DNA from: Candidatus Krumholzibacteriia bacterium
GTDB lineage: Bacteria; Krumholzibacteriota; Krumholzibacteriia; Krumholzibacteriales; Krumholzibacteriaceae
Direction of reading: 5' to 3'
DNA length: 7,162 nucleotides
Assembly: GCA_028706585.1 (NCBI GenBank)
Contig: JAQTVX010000109.1
Span: 1-7,162, forward strand
Shown: one piece after another, positions 1 to 7,073 of the stretch
How positions within the stretch are numbered: position 1 is the first letter of the stretch
Layout: every line of letters starts with the position of its first letter
The notes under the pieces: generated by a model
Database searches by the model: none
What the model saw: only the letters and a program-made list of their open reading frames with translations
Told to the model about the DNA's origin: nothing
Position numbers and translations under genes: made by a program

Positions 1-54
1 GATTCCGAGAATGTCCTGCGCGTCGATTCTCAATTGTGGGAAGGAGGTCGATGA
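1..54 (+). CDS. Possible C-terminal tail of an upstream gene (partial)
   Basis: Frame 1 is open from the left edge to a TGA at 52-54 and would encode the 17-residue tail DSENVLRVDSQLWEGGR. The mix of acidic, hydrophobic and aromatic residues looks like a genuine protein end. The other two forward frames run on longer but give unconvincing arginine-, proline- or cysteine-rich peptides. A small GC hairpin followed by four T residues lies just after the stop, as expected at a gene end. The product cannot be identified from so few residues, and a run of 17 open codons is not significant on its own. This is a weak call. Confidence 0.22.
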   Translation, partial: DSENVLRVDSQLWEGGR

Positions 55-80
55 CGGGGGCCTTTGGCCGGCCTTTTCCG
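55..80 (+). terminator. Weak terminator-like hairpin
   Basis: GGCC at 59-62 can pair with GGCC at 70-73 across a 7-base loop, and TTTT follows at 74-77. The stem is only four G-C pairs plus possible G-U pairs, and the T tract is short. An alternative pairing with GGCC at 66-69 leaves a 3-base loop. The position just after the putative stop codon at 52-54 is what raises it above chance. Efficiency would be low if it is real. Confidence 0.2.
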
Positions 81-179
81 AGAAAGAACCACCCTCAAAA
101 GGTCGCGATCAAGGGCGTGACGAGACGCGGCTTCTAACGTGTACTTCGCGGCGCATCAATTAGATTTCTTCATTCATAG

Positions 180-184
180 AGGAG
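180..184 (+). promoter_or_regulatory. Ribosome binding site of the secreted-protein gene
   Basis: AGGAG lies 7 bases before the ATG at 192, which is ideal Shine-Dalgarno spacing. It fixes that ATG as the start, in agreement with the signal peptide beginning there. No convincing sigma-70 promoter pair could be picked out in the roughly 125 bases upstream. Confidence 0.8.
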
Positions 185-191
185 AACAAAA

Positions 192-3100
192 ATGAAGAAG
201 GCACTAATGCTCTTGGCTGGAGCTTGCATGATTGCCCTGCTCATTGGGCCCGCTTCGGCCCGCGATTCGGTGAACGGCAGCAGGCGCATATCAAAGGATT
301 GGGCGAGCTACGGCGTCAGCACGCAGTGTATGCCCGCAGACACATTCTGTATGGTCTGGTACACATTTGAGACCTCCGATTGGCAGGGTTGGACCCGTGA
401 GGATGAAACGGCCCAGCGTGATACTTTCTTTCACGTGGACGACTTTGCTGGTCTCGGAGGCGGCGGTTTCGGACGTCTCAATGCTATAGAGGGCACGAAA
501 TCAATGTGGTGCGGCGCCCCGCCGAACGCGAGCGATTCTTACTTTTGTTCGTGGCAAATGGCGCCTGGCTATGGCAATGGCTGGAGCCAGTTTCTTGGAA
601 CCGATGCGTTCTCGTTCTTGGGCATGATAGGCCTCGAGTTCCATTGCAGGTATGACTCTGAACGGGACTATGACTTCACCACCGTCGAGTATGATGCTGG
701 CGGGGGCAACTGGCGGACTATTGCGGAATTCACCGGCCGTGGCGATACGGTCGGGAGCTATCAACTTGCGCTGAGTCTTGCGAAAACGAAGCTACGTTTC
801 CATTTCACTTCGGACCGCGCATGGAGCGATGAGGACGGTCTCTTGGACACCGACGGCGGCTGCATCATCGACAGCATCAGTGTTAGAGACGCAGGCACCG
901 TTAATAACCTCGAGACATTTGAGAGCTGTGCGGTCGGAGCGGAGGGCTGCGGTATTTGGTTCGCGGACGAGGAAGCCGGCTATGGCATGTATTCCGGCCT
1001 GGGGAGCAGCTTGAGGGATTATGATCTGTGCGGCGACAACTTCGCAACCCAGGTCGAATTCTTCACCGGTTCGCCGGACGCGAGCGCGGAATATCCGGGC
1101 CTCTACAACACGCCGTGGTGCGCGGGAGTGACCCACTCCTATGGTCCGTGCCAGGATGAGCTTGCAGTATCTCCGCTTATCGACATGACGAAATACTCGA
1201 CTCATTGCGACGACGTTCAGGACGCGAGCATCCCATCCTCCCAATTTACACTCCTGGGACCCGCCGGGCTGTGCTTCACGGTCTACCGCGATTTGGCGTT
1301 TTCAAATCTTGTGTTCTACGTCTGGCATGTGAGGAACGTCGTGGCCGGTTGCCCTGGCCCATGGCTCGACAGAGGCCTTGTTTACTATGGATCCGATGAG
1401 GATTTCAGCTACGTCACCCAGGATATCGGCGACCTTGTAGGCGATGATCCAGTCCAGATTGCAGTCGGTGTCGTGGACATGTGTAGCTCGTGGTATTCGA
1501 CACGGGGTGACTGTGCCTATCATACGCCGTCGCCCTATATCGACAATGTCCGACTTTACCGCGTCGCCTGCTATAAGGGTCCCCAGTGGGGCTATCGTGC
1601 CCTGGATCTCTTTCAGGATAACTTCCCCGAGGATGGTATGGATATCGAGAGCTATGTCCGCGCGGATGCAGCGAATGACATCAATCCATATGATAATCCC
1701 ATTATCCGGCCGGGCGATTCAATCGTGGTCAGCTGCAATTCACCCACGGGTGGCGGCATTGCCTCGGATGAGACGTACGGTGGCCCAGCCGTATATCTCC
1801 ACGTGAAGGCCACCTACATTGGCCCTGAACCGTCAAAGCCGGTTCTCCACGGTGGGAGCCTTTGCGGCGGCGTCGCGTGGGGCGGACCAGCCCCGGGAAA
1901 CGAGACCTTCCGGTTGATCGACGACGACGGCACATGGACGGTTATCCAGTGTGATTCGGCACGGACAGCCATGGGCGCCGTTGCCAAGAACCAGTGGATG
2001 TGCGATCTCAATGACTCGCTCTTCACGAGAGGTTACCGGATCGAGTACTATTTCTCTGCTCGTGACGTAGAAGGCAACGGGAGAGCGCTGCCCATGCATG
2101 CGAATATATACGGTCCGTACTTCGAATGGACCTGCTTGCCATCGCAGAACAGCGATGTTCTCTTCGTCGACGCCGCCGACGGTCACGGCTCCAGAAATGG
2201 CGAAGTTGATGATTTCTGGATGTCGGTCTTCAATATCGTTCTTGCTCCGCCGAACAACCTCGTGGACAGATACGACGTGAACGCCCCAACTTGCGGTGTG
2301 TCGAACGGTCTGGGAAGCCGCGCAAAGGGCGATCAGCTCATCGACCAGTACCGTAAGATTGTTTGGGATTCCGGTGATCTCGACGTCTTCACTATCTGCA
2401 GTGGCACCATGGCGAGTGACAAGAGCAACGACGCATTTGCGCTCATGCATTGGATGGAAAACAGCGAACATCGATGCGGCCTGTGGATCCTGGGCGATGG
2501 TGTCGCGGAGGATCTTGATGCGCAGGCAAGGGGCGGCTCGGACGACGCTCTCGCGCTGATGAACATGTGCGGTGTTGTTCTAGTTGATCACAGCTACTAT
2601 GAAATGACTGGAGGTTATGTGGGCGGCGGGAACAAATTCCCGCTCGTCACGGGTGACGTGGAGTCCGGAGTATTGGTCGATGGCGGTGTACCCGATCGAT
2701 TTCGCGCGTTCGGCGGCTGCCCAAACATCAACCATTTTGACGTCATCGACCAGACTGAGAATGGATTGCACGCTCTCGATTACCCGAATTACGGGGAAGA
2801 GAGCTACTATGCGGGTATTTCGAGTGATTGGCTGAACGGCTCCGGCGACACGATCAGGACAATGTGGTTTGGTTTCAGCTGCCAGTATGTCCGCGATGAC
2901 ACCCTAGTTCCGGGAGCCGTGCTCGATCGCAACACTCTGGCAGCAAGGGTGTTCGCCTGGATGGATAACGACATAAACGAGGACATTACGCCAGTCGATA
3001 ATCCAACGCCGGAAGTGAACAAGCTGGCCCAGAACTTCCCGAACCCCTTCAACCCGTCGACCTCGATCAAGTTCGACGTGAAGGAGAAAGGCATCGTGAC

Positions 3101-3290
3101 GCTGGAAGTCTACAACATCGCAGGTCAGCACATTCGGACGCTCGTCAAAGGTATAATGGACGCGGGTTCTCACAGGGTAACCTGGGACGGCAAGAACGAC
3201 CGGGGTGGCGTGGTGGCGAGTGGCATCTACTTCTGCAAGATGAACACGAAGAATTTCAGCCAGACCAGGAAGATTGTCATGCTGAGATAG
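192..3290 (+). CDS. Large cysteine-rich secreted protein with C-terminal FlgD-like Ig domain
   Basis: Exported protein of 1032 residues and unknown function. Residues 1-23 form a classical signal peptide (MKK start, hydrophobic core, predicted cleavage at ASA|RD). Residues 24 to about 460 look beta-rich and contain 'SPYIDNVRLYRV', the style of ending seen in jelly-roll or MAM-like modules. From about residue 655 (DVLFVDA) through YRKIVWDSGD (720) to GLWILGDG (763), alternating hydrophobic strands and glycine turns suggest a Rossmann-like or glutamine-amidotransferase-like fold. I see no catalytic triad there. Residues 945-1032 carry the QNFPNPFNPSTSIKF linker and a FlgD-type Ig-like domain (VTWDGKNDRGG, ASGIYF), ending in KIVMLR. 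In FCB-type bacteria such domains act as C-terminal sorting or anchoring modules. The mature part has 29 cysteines, which suggests disulfides outside the cytoplasm. The start is supported by AGGAG at 180-184. The gene seems to be transcribed alone, with a hairpin after the stop. Export and C-terminal domain are well supported; the biochemical role is not known. Confidence 0.93.
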   Translation: MKKALMLLAGACMIALLIGPASARDSVNGSRRISKDWASYGVSTQCMPADTFCMVWYTFETSDWQGWTREDETAQRDTFFHVDDFAGLGGGGFGRLNAIEGTKSMWCGAPPNASDSYFCSWQMAPGYGNGWSQFLGTDAFSFLGMIGLEFHCRYDSERDYDFTTVEYDAGGGNWRTIAEFTGRGDTVGSYQLALSLAKTKLRFHFTSDRAWSDEDGLLDTDGGCIIDSISVRDAGTVNNLETFESCAVGAEGCGIWFADEEAGYGMYSGLGSSLRDYDLCGDNFATQVEFFTGSPDASAEYPGLYNTPWCAGVTHSYGPCQDELAVSPLIDMTKYSTHCDDVQDASIPSSQFTLLGPAGLCFTVYRDLAFSNLVFYVWHVRNVVAGCPGPWLDRGLVYYGSDEDFSYVTQDIGDLVGDDPVQIAVGVVDMCSSWYSTRGDCAYHTPSPYIDNVRLYRVACYKGPQWGYRALDLFQDNFPEDGMDIESYVRADAANDINPYDNPIIRPGDSIVVSCNSPTGGGIASDETYGGPAVYLHVKATYIGPEPSKPVLHGGSLCGGVAWGGPAPGNETFRLIDDDGTWTVIQCDSARTAMGAVAKNQWMCDLNDSLFTRGYRIEYYFSARDVEGNGRALPMHANIYGPYFEWTCLPSQNSDVLFVDAADGHGSRNGEVDDFWMSVFNIVLAPPNNLVDRYDVNAPTCGVSNGLGSRAKGDQLIDQYRKIVWDSGDLDVFTICSGTMASDKSNDAFALMHWMENSEHRCGLWILGDGVAEDLDAQARGGSDDALALMNMCGVVLVDHSYYEMTGGYVGGGNKFPLVTGDVESGVLVDGGVPDRFRAFGGCPNINHFDVIDQTENGLHALDYPNYGEESYYAGISSDWLNGSGDTIRTMWFGFSCQYVRDDTLVPGAVLDRNTLAARVFAWMDNDINEDITPVDNPTPEVNKLAQNFPNPFNPSTSIKFDVKEKGIVTLEVYNIAGQHIRTLVKGIMDAGSHRVTWDGKNDRGGVVASGIYFCKMNTKNFSQTRKIVMLR

Positions 3291-3320
3291 TCCCAGTCTC
3301 TTTTGGGTAGATCGGGTTCT

Positions 3321-3375
3321 GGGAAGCCCGGCTGCTGAGCGGAATAGACGCCTGGCAGCCGGACTTCCTGTTTGT
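3321..3375 (+). terminator. Long hairpin, probable transcription terminator of the secreted-protein gene
   Basis: A perfect 8-base inverted repeat, CCGGCTGC (3328-3335) with GCAGCCGG (3355-3362), is extended after one C-A mismatch by GGAAG (3322-3326) with CTTCC (3364-3368). That gives a 14-position stem with 13 pairs and a 19-base loop. Two G-U pairs could extend it further. It starts 31 bases after the stop codon at 3290. The following bases, TGTTTGTG, are T-rich but not a clean U tract, so termination could be weak or factor-assisted. The structure could alternatively protect the transcript's 3' end. Confidence 0.6.
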
Positions 3376-3596
3376 GCGGTCCGTTGTGCGGGGCGTCACA
3401 AAACAGAGAGTTGTTATGGAGAGGGTTGCGTTCGGGAAACCAATGAACGTTAGGGGACCTCGACTACACGGCAGGGTAGGTGTTTATTCCTGGAATACTC
3501 GATGGCAATGAGATGGAGATCATGGCGACAAGAGAGCGCGTCAAGGAATAGACCATTAAGCGAATAAGCATCCAATAAACCAAAATGAGATAGTTG

Positions 3597-3625
3597 TTGC
3601 AGCAGAGCCGGTATTATGATACTAT
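3597..3625 (+). promoter_or_regulatory. Tentative promoter for the GT-C-like membrane-protein gene
   Basis: In the AT-rich part of the intergenic region, TTGCAG (3597-3602) and TACTAT (3620-3625) are separated by 17 bases. An overlapping TATGAT at 3615-3620 is a better -10 hexamer but has no well-spaced -35. Either would give a leader of roughly 140-150 bases before the ATG at 3775. The matches are partial (3 of 6 and 4 of 6 to the sigma-70 consensus), so this is a guess. Confidence 0.2.
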
Positions 3626-3757
3626 CGTGCACCTAGGGGAAAAAGCGTCTCCCAAATCAGCTCAAAAAAGTTCATCTTTGCTTGACGACCTACATTCGGG
3701 TGCGTCCGAGGATACGTGGAACATGGCCTGTTTCGCATGATTCCAGGGTCGTACATC

Positions 3758-3765
3758 GAGGTGAG
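3758..3765 (+). promoter_or_regulatory. Ribosome binding site deciding the start of the GT-C-like gene
   Basis: GAGGTGAG lies 9 bases before the ATG at 3775. The longer frame could begin at a TTG at 3682, but that codon has no Shine-Dalgarno sequence, and the 31 residues it would add are polar, arginine-rich and placed before the first membrane helix. The ATG start is therefore preferred. Confidence 0.65.
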
Positions 3766-3774
3766 CTCTTCGAC

Positions 3775-5508
3775 ATGCCGAATATCGTGAAATACCATGT
3801 AATCATCCTTGTATTGCTGGCAATAGCGGCACACGGAACAATACTGCTCATGGATGGATTGTACTGGGACGATCATATGCTCCATAGGGAATTGGCGACG
3901 AGAGACTGGTCTCACATAAAAGGATGGGCAATTCCGTCTGGTCACATGTTTTATTCGGAGTTTCATCGCATCATGGCTCTATTCCCGAATATCATTGCCG
4001 GGTATCGCGTGCTGACCTTCGTGTTCTTGCTGCTTTCCGCATTGCTCTGCTACGTAGTCTGCCTGGAAACGCGGATGCTGTCGCCCTGGGAGAGTCTGTC
4101 CATCAGCATGATACAGTTGGCGTTCCCTGCCTTTCGGGTCATGTGTTGCCTGTATATGCTGCCCTTCATCATGAGCATCTCTCTCTTCCTGCTCGGGGCG
4201 TACCTTGCGCTCAAGAATCTTTCAGGAGGGAACGGGGTTAGTCTCGTGCTGAGGATGCTCAGCCTGATATGTTTCTTCCTGAGCTTCACTACCAATTCCT
4301 TGCTCGTTTTCTACCTCGGATTCATTCTGCTCATGATTTTTACGGTCCGGCGAAGGCGCGGTATCCCGATCCTCGCGGCAGCAAAGAGGTATCTACCTCG
4401 TCACATTGATTTTCTGATGCTTCCATTTCTCTACTGGTTTATCAACGAGCTCTATTTCCCACGGACCGGGTTCTACTCGAAATACAACAGGTTGCTATTC
4501 TTGCCGAAATCGCAGCTGCCCGAATTCGTCCGTTTCATCGATAACGCCGTTCTGCTCCAACTGAACGAAGCTCTGCTGAACCTCTTGGAGCTTCCGGTAA
4601 TCTGGCTGCTTCTCATTGCGGCGATACTGCTCGCGCGGTCCAGAATCGGTGAGAATCGCGGCGGCTTCTTCGGCTCGTCATCCTCCTCACGTTCTCTCAT
4701 TGGTTTCGGAGCGGTGCTACTGGTCCTCGCGGTGTTTCCGTATCTTATCGTAACAAAAGTGAGTCTGATGTATGGATGCGACACGAGATTCTCGCTCCTG
4801 GTTTCGATGGGCGTCGGCGTCATTCTGGTAGGCGTCATGAAGGCCATTTTTCAGAAAGCGGATGGGCGGATAACCTTCGCCGGAGTGATAGTATTGGCCA
4901 GCCTGATACTCGCATTCACCGTTACAATGATCGAGAACGACGTCTCTTTGCAGATGCGGTGGATTAAGGAATGCTCGATTCAGCACAATCTGAGGAACAT
5001 GCCCAAGTGCCCCGCTGGCACGTATTGGATCGAGGATCAATTCCGGCTTCCTCAGGATGCATCCTCCAGTGAGCAGTATAACACCGAGGAATGGGTAGCG
5101 ATATTCAATGCGGCGTGGGGTGAGGAATCAAGAATGGGGCTCTATGTGGACCAGGATATCTTCTCTCTCTGGCAAGTGTGGGGGCCTATGCTAGTCAAGC
5201 TTTTCTATCTCAGCGCATATGATCCTCACGGTCCTCAGGCAAGGCTTACCATTCGCCCCGGGCTGTCGGTGGTCAATTCAGCGAGGGGAAGCAATTGCAG
5301 CACATACGGTATGGTGCTGTGGTACTGGTGGTACAGGTATGTCAATACGCGTAGGTATGAAACGTTCATAGAGCGAGTGACGGAGGTCACGCTGACGATG
5401 CTGCCGGAAACGCCTGTCCCTCCCAAGAGCTTCATCCCGGCAGGGATTGGCCATTCGCTGCAAAAAGGCGACTCCATAAGCGCAAGTACTGCAGTGTGGA
5501 CTGATTAA
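3775..5508 (+). CDS. Polytopic membrane protein with GT-C glycosyltransferase-like layout
   Basis: Integral membrane protein of 577 residues. A first membrane helix (about 5-25) is followed by an acidic loop, DGLYWDD (27-33). Further hydrophobic segments lie near 76-96, 107-122, 126-146, 157-190, 211-228, 270-287, 308-326, 340-355 and 367-386. After that comes a soluble tail of roughly 190 residues (387-577). An Asp pair in the first external loop is the hallmark of GT-C enzymes, which move sugars from lipid-linked donors at the outer membrane face. FPYLIVTK (321-328) and YGCDTRFSLL (333-342) are further recognisable stretches of the kind seen in uncharacterised bacterial relatives. The role in envelope glycan or glycoprotein assembly is inferred; donor and acceptor are unknown. 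The gene stands apart from its left neighbour by a long spacer and converges with its right neighbour. It looks more AT-rich than the gene to its right. It could instead be a non-enzymatic membrane protein. Confidence 0.85.
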   Translation: MPNIVKYHVIILVLLAIAAHGTILLMDGLYWDDHMLHRELATRDWSHIKGWAIPSGHMFYSEFHRIMALFPNIIAGYRVLTFVFLLLSALLCYVVCLETRMLSPWESLSISMIQLAFPAFRVMCCLYMLPFIMSISLFLLGAYLALKNLSGGNGVSLVLRMLSLICFFLSFTTNSLLVFYLGFILLMIFTVRRRRGIPILAAAKRYLPRHIDFLMLPFLYWFINELYFPRTGFYSKYNRLLFLPKSQLPEFVRFIDNAVLLQLNEALLNLLELPVIWLLLIAAILLARSRIGENRGGFFGSSSSSRSLIGFGAVLLVLAVFPYLIVTKVSLMYGCDTRFSLLVSMGVGVILVGVMKAIFQKADGRITFAGVIVLASLILAFTVTMIENDVSLQMRWIKECSIQHNLRNMPKCPAGTYWIEDQFRLPQDASSSEQYNTEEWVAIFNAAWGEESRMGLYVDQDIFSLWQVWGPMLVKLFYLSAYDPHGPQARLTIRPGLSVVNSARGSNCSTYGMVLWYWWYRYVNTRRYETFIERVTEVTLTMLPETPVPPKSFIPAGIGHSLQKGDSISASTAVWTD

Positions 5509-5552
5509 ATGGAAGGCACAGGCGCCGGCGTCGTGAGGCGGTTGCTTTCACA

Positions 5553-6800
5553 TCAGGCAAACCGGAAGATCACCGGCAGCAGAAACGTAACGACGGCGGC
5601 CCACACACAATAGACCGGCAAGTAACTTCCCACGACGAGCCGCATCGCGGCAAACCCAACCCGCCGCCGGAGCAACGCGACATAGGTCAGACATATCCAG
5701 GCGAGATGCAAGATGATGACCAGGTTGGCTCCGAGTACAGTTATGCGATTCGGCGTGAATCCGAAAGAGGCTATCCTGAAGAGGATCGCCGATAGGGCGA
5801 TTGCATCGATCAAGAGAGTGACGACTACGAGCGCGAGGTTGATGAAGTCGAACAACTGCACATGCGACTCCTCGGTGCGTTCCACGATCGAAAAGACGGA
5901 GATGCCTAGTACGAGGAGCAGCAGGCCGTTGAACGTAATGAGGAAGGAACGATCGATGAACGGGTTCTTGCCTCCGACGAAGGCCACGATCAAATAGATG
6001 ACTGCCATAGCCAAGAAGAGGGGTGAAAATATCCGCGCGAGCGCTGCGGCGATGCCGGTATGCCGATTGAACACGGCGTCGTACAAGTAGGTTCCGGCGA
6101 CCGGTACGGCGGCGGCGCCGAAGACCGCGACATTTTCGAAGTACCACTTCTCGGTTGTCTCGGCAACCAGCTTGAACAGCGCAATCGTCACACCGCTGAA
6201 CGCTATTCCGCCGAGTGCCACGAGGCTCGCCAGGACCACCAATTCACCATTGTAACGCACGAAGCGAACCCGAGAATCCGCGTCGCGCCACGAGCGTCCC
6301 ATGAACACCAGGCCCAAGAATGCCCAGAAGACGATTGGGAGGTGGATCAAGGCCATGACCACGGAATCGGAGTATGCTGGAAGCAGACGAACATAAACGA
6401 TCGCCACGAGCGCGAGGCTCAACCCGGCGACCAAGCTCCAACGGTCGCGACGCTCGATCCAGAAGTACGTGACGAGCGCCATGATGACCCATGAAGGGGT
6501 GAGGCGGGGATAGTACCAGCCCCCATCGAGCCAGAGAGCCGGGAGTCGGATGAACGCACCGAAGACAACGGCGATGGCGATCGCAACCCCGAGCTTATTA
6601 CGCCACTCCGCTCCGTGCCCGGATTCACGGAGCTCGAACCGAGCCCGCCAGACCCGCAACGTCGCCGAGTCGGGCTCGACTCGGGATGCTTCGTCAAGCG
6701 ACTCACGGAACGCCTCCGGATCCTGCCGATAGAGAGCTTCCAACCCTTGAGGGTCATCCAGAAGCTGGAGTATGCGGACGGTGGTCGATTTCATCGCCAT
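5553..6800 (-). CDS. Uncharacterised polytopic membrane protein (DUF4153-like)
   Basis: Membrane protein of 415 residues. The first 67 residues are a charged, probably helical cytoplasmic head (ALYRQDPEAF, VEPDSATLRVWRARFE). About ten to eleven hydrophobic segments follow, from about 70 to 412. Distinctive stretches are KWYFENVAVFG (218-228), NPFIDRSFLITFN (279-291), FRIASFGFTPNRI (341-353) and YLPVYCVWAAV near the C-terminus. From memory these fit a widespread membrane family annotated DUF4153 or simply hypothetical; its function is not established, and the family name is uncertain without a profile search. The start is either the ATG at 6800 or the ATG two codons in (6794). Neither has a Shine-Dalgarno sequence, so translation may be leaderless or weakly initiated. 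The stop is 44 bases from that of the convergent upstream gene, with no clear terminator between. Coding confidence is high, function unknown. Confidence 0.87.
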   Translation of the reverse strand: MAMKSTTVRILQLLDDPQGLEALYRQDPEAFRESLDEASRVEPDSATLRVWRARFELRESGHGAEWRNKLGVAIAIAVVFGAFIRLPALWLDGGWYYPRLTPSWVIMALVTYFWIERRDRWSLVAGLSLALVAIVYVRLLPAYSDSVVMALIHLPIVFWAFLGLVFMGRSWRDADSRVRFVRYNGELVVLASLVALGGIAFSGVTIALFKLVAETTEKWYFENVAVFGAAAVPVAGTYLYDAVFNRHTGIAAALARIFSPLFLAMAVIYLIVAFVGGKNPFIDRSFLITFNGLLLLVLGISVFSIVERTEESHVQLFDFINLALVVVTLLIDAIALSAILFRIASFGFTPNRITVLGANLVIILHLAWICLTYVALLRRRVGFAAMRLVVGSYLPVYCVWAAVVTFLLPVIFRFA

Positions 6801-7060
6801 GAGGTTAGCGGAATGCCGCCAGACTCGGCAAGAGCAAAGGCAGGGGCGATCGCTAACGAACGGTTCGATCTCGTAGGCTCTGACTAGTAGAGAAAGCTAT
6901 CTCTTCTTCATGACCCGGTACAATGCCGCCGCCTTTCTGAACTGCCTGCATTCTGCCGCAGCCCGGCGGATCAACCATGGCTATCGGTATGACAATAGGC
7001 ATAGACAGAACTGACGACGCAGCGGTACCCTCGCAGCGACAAGATGACGGACAAGGGGAA

Positions 7061-7067
7061 AAGGAGG
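7061..7067 (+). promoter_or_regulatory. Strong ribosome binding site of the lysine-rich small protein
   Basis: AAGGAGG is a near-perfect Shine-Dalgarno sequence lying 6 bases before the ATG at 7074. It is the strongest such site in the window and the main reason for calling a gene there. It argues against the in-frame ATG at 7044, which has no such site. Confidence 0.75.
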
Positions 7068-7073
7068 CACGCA

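Larger units (their letters stand above)
3376..3774. other. Intergenic region without a recognisable gene
   Basis: About 400 bases between the hairpin and the next gene. Short open stretches exist on both strands: a 31-codon frame from the ATG near 3416, and a 60-codon frame on the minus strand at 3450-3632. Neither has a good ribosome binding site or a protein-like composition. The middle and right part (roughly 3540-3680) is visibly more AT-rich than the flanking genes, as expected for a promoter region. No tRNA, repeat array or mobile-element end was seen. Confidence 0.5.

Noticed and set aside
1833..2471. 212-codon open frame on the minus strand inside the secreted-protein gene
   Set aside because: It lies entirely within a strongly supported gene, has no protein-like features and no ribosome binding site; it is a shadow of the GC-biased coding frame.
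3416..3511. 31-codon frame on the plus strand in the intergenic region
   Set aside because: Short, no clear ribosome binding site, arginine-rich product with no recognisable character.
5548..6147. 199-codon open frame on the minus strand overlapping the DUF4153-like gene
   Set aside because: It is a shifted frame of the same strand, rich in Arg and His, with no hydrophobic segments; the 415-residue frame is clearly the real one.
6851..6880. GGTTCGATC stretch resembling a tRNA T-loop
   Set aside because: The flanking bases cannot form the 5-pair T-stem, and no acceptor, D or anticodon arms are found around it.
6889..6904. AGAGA/TCTCT hairpin with a 6-base loop in the divergent intergenic region
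   Set aside because: Five weak pairs without a T tract and not placed at a gene end; likely chance.
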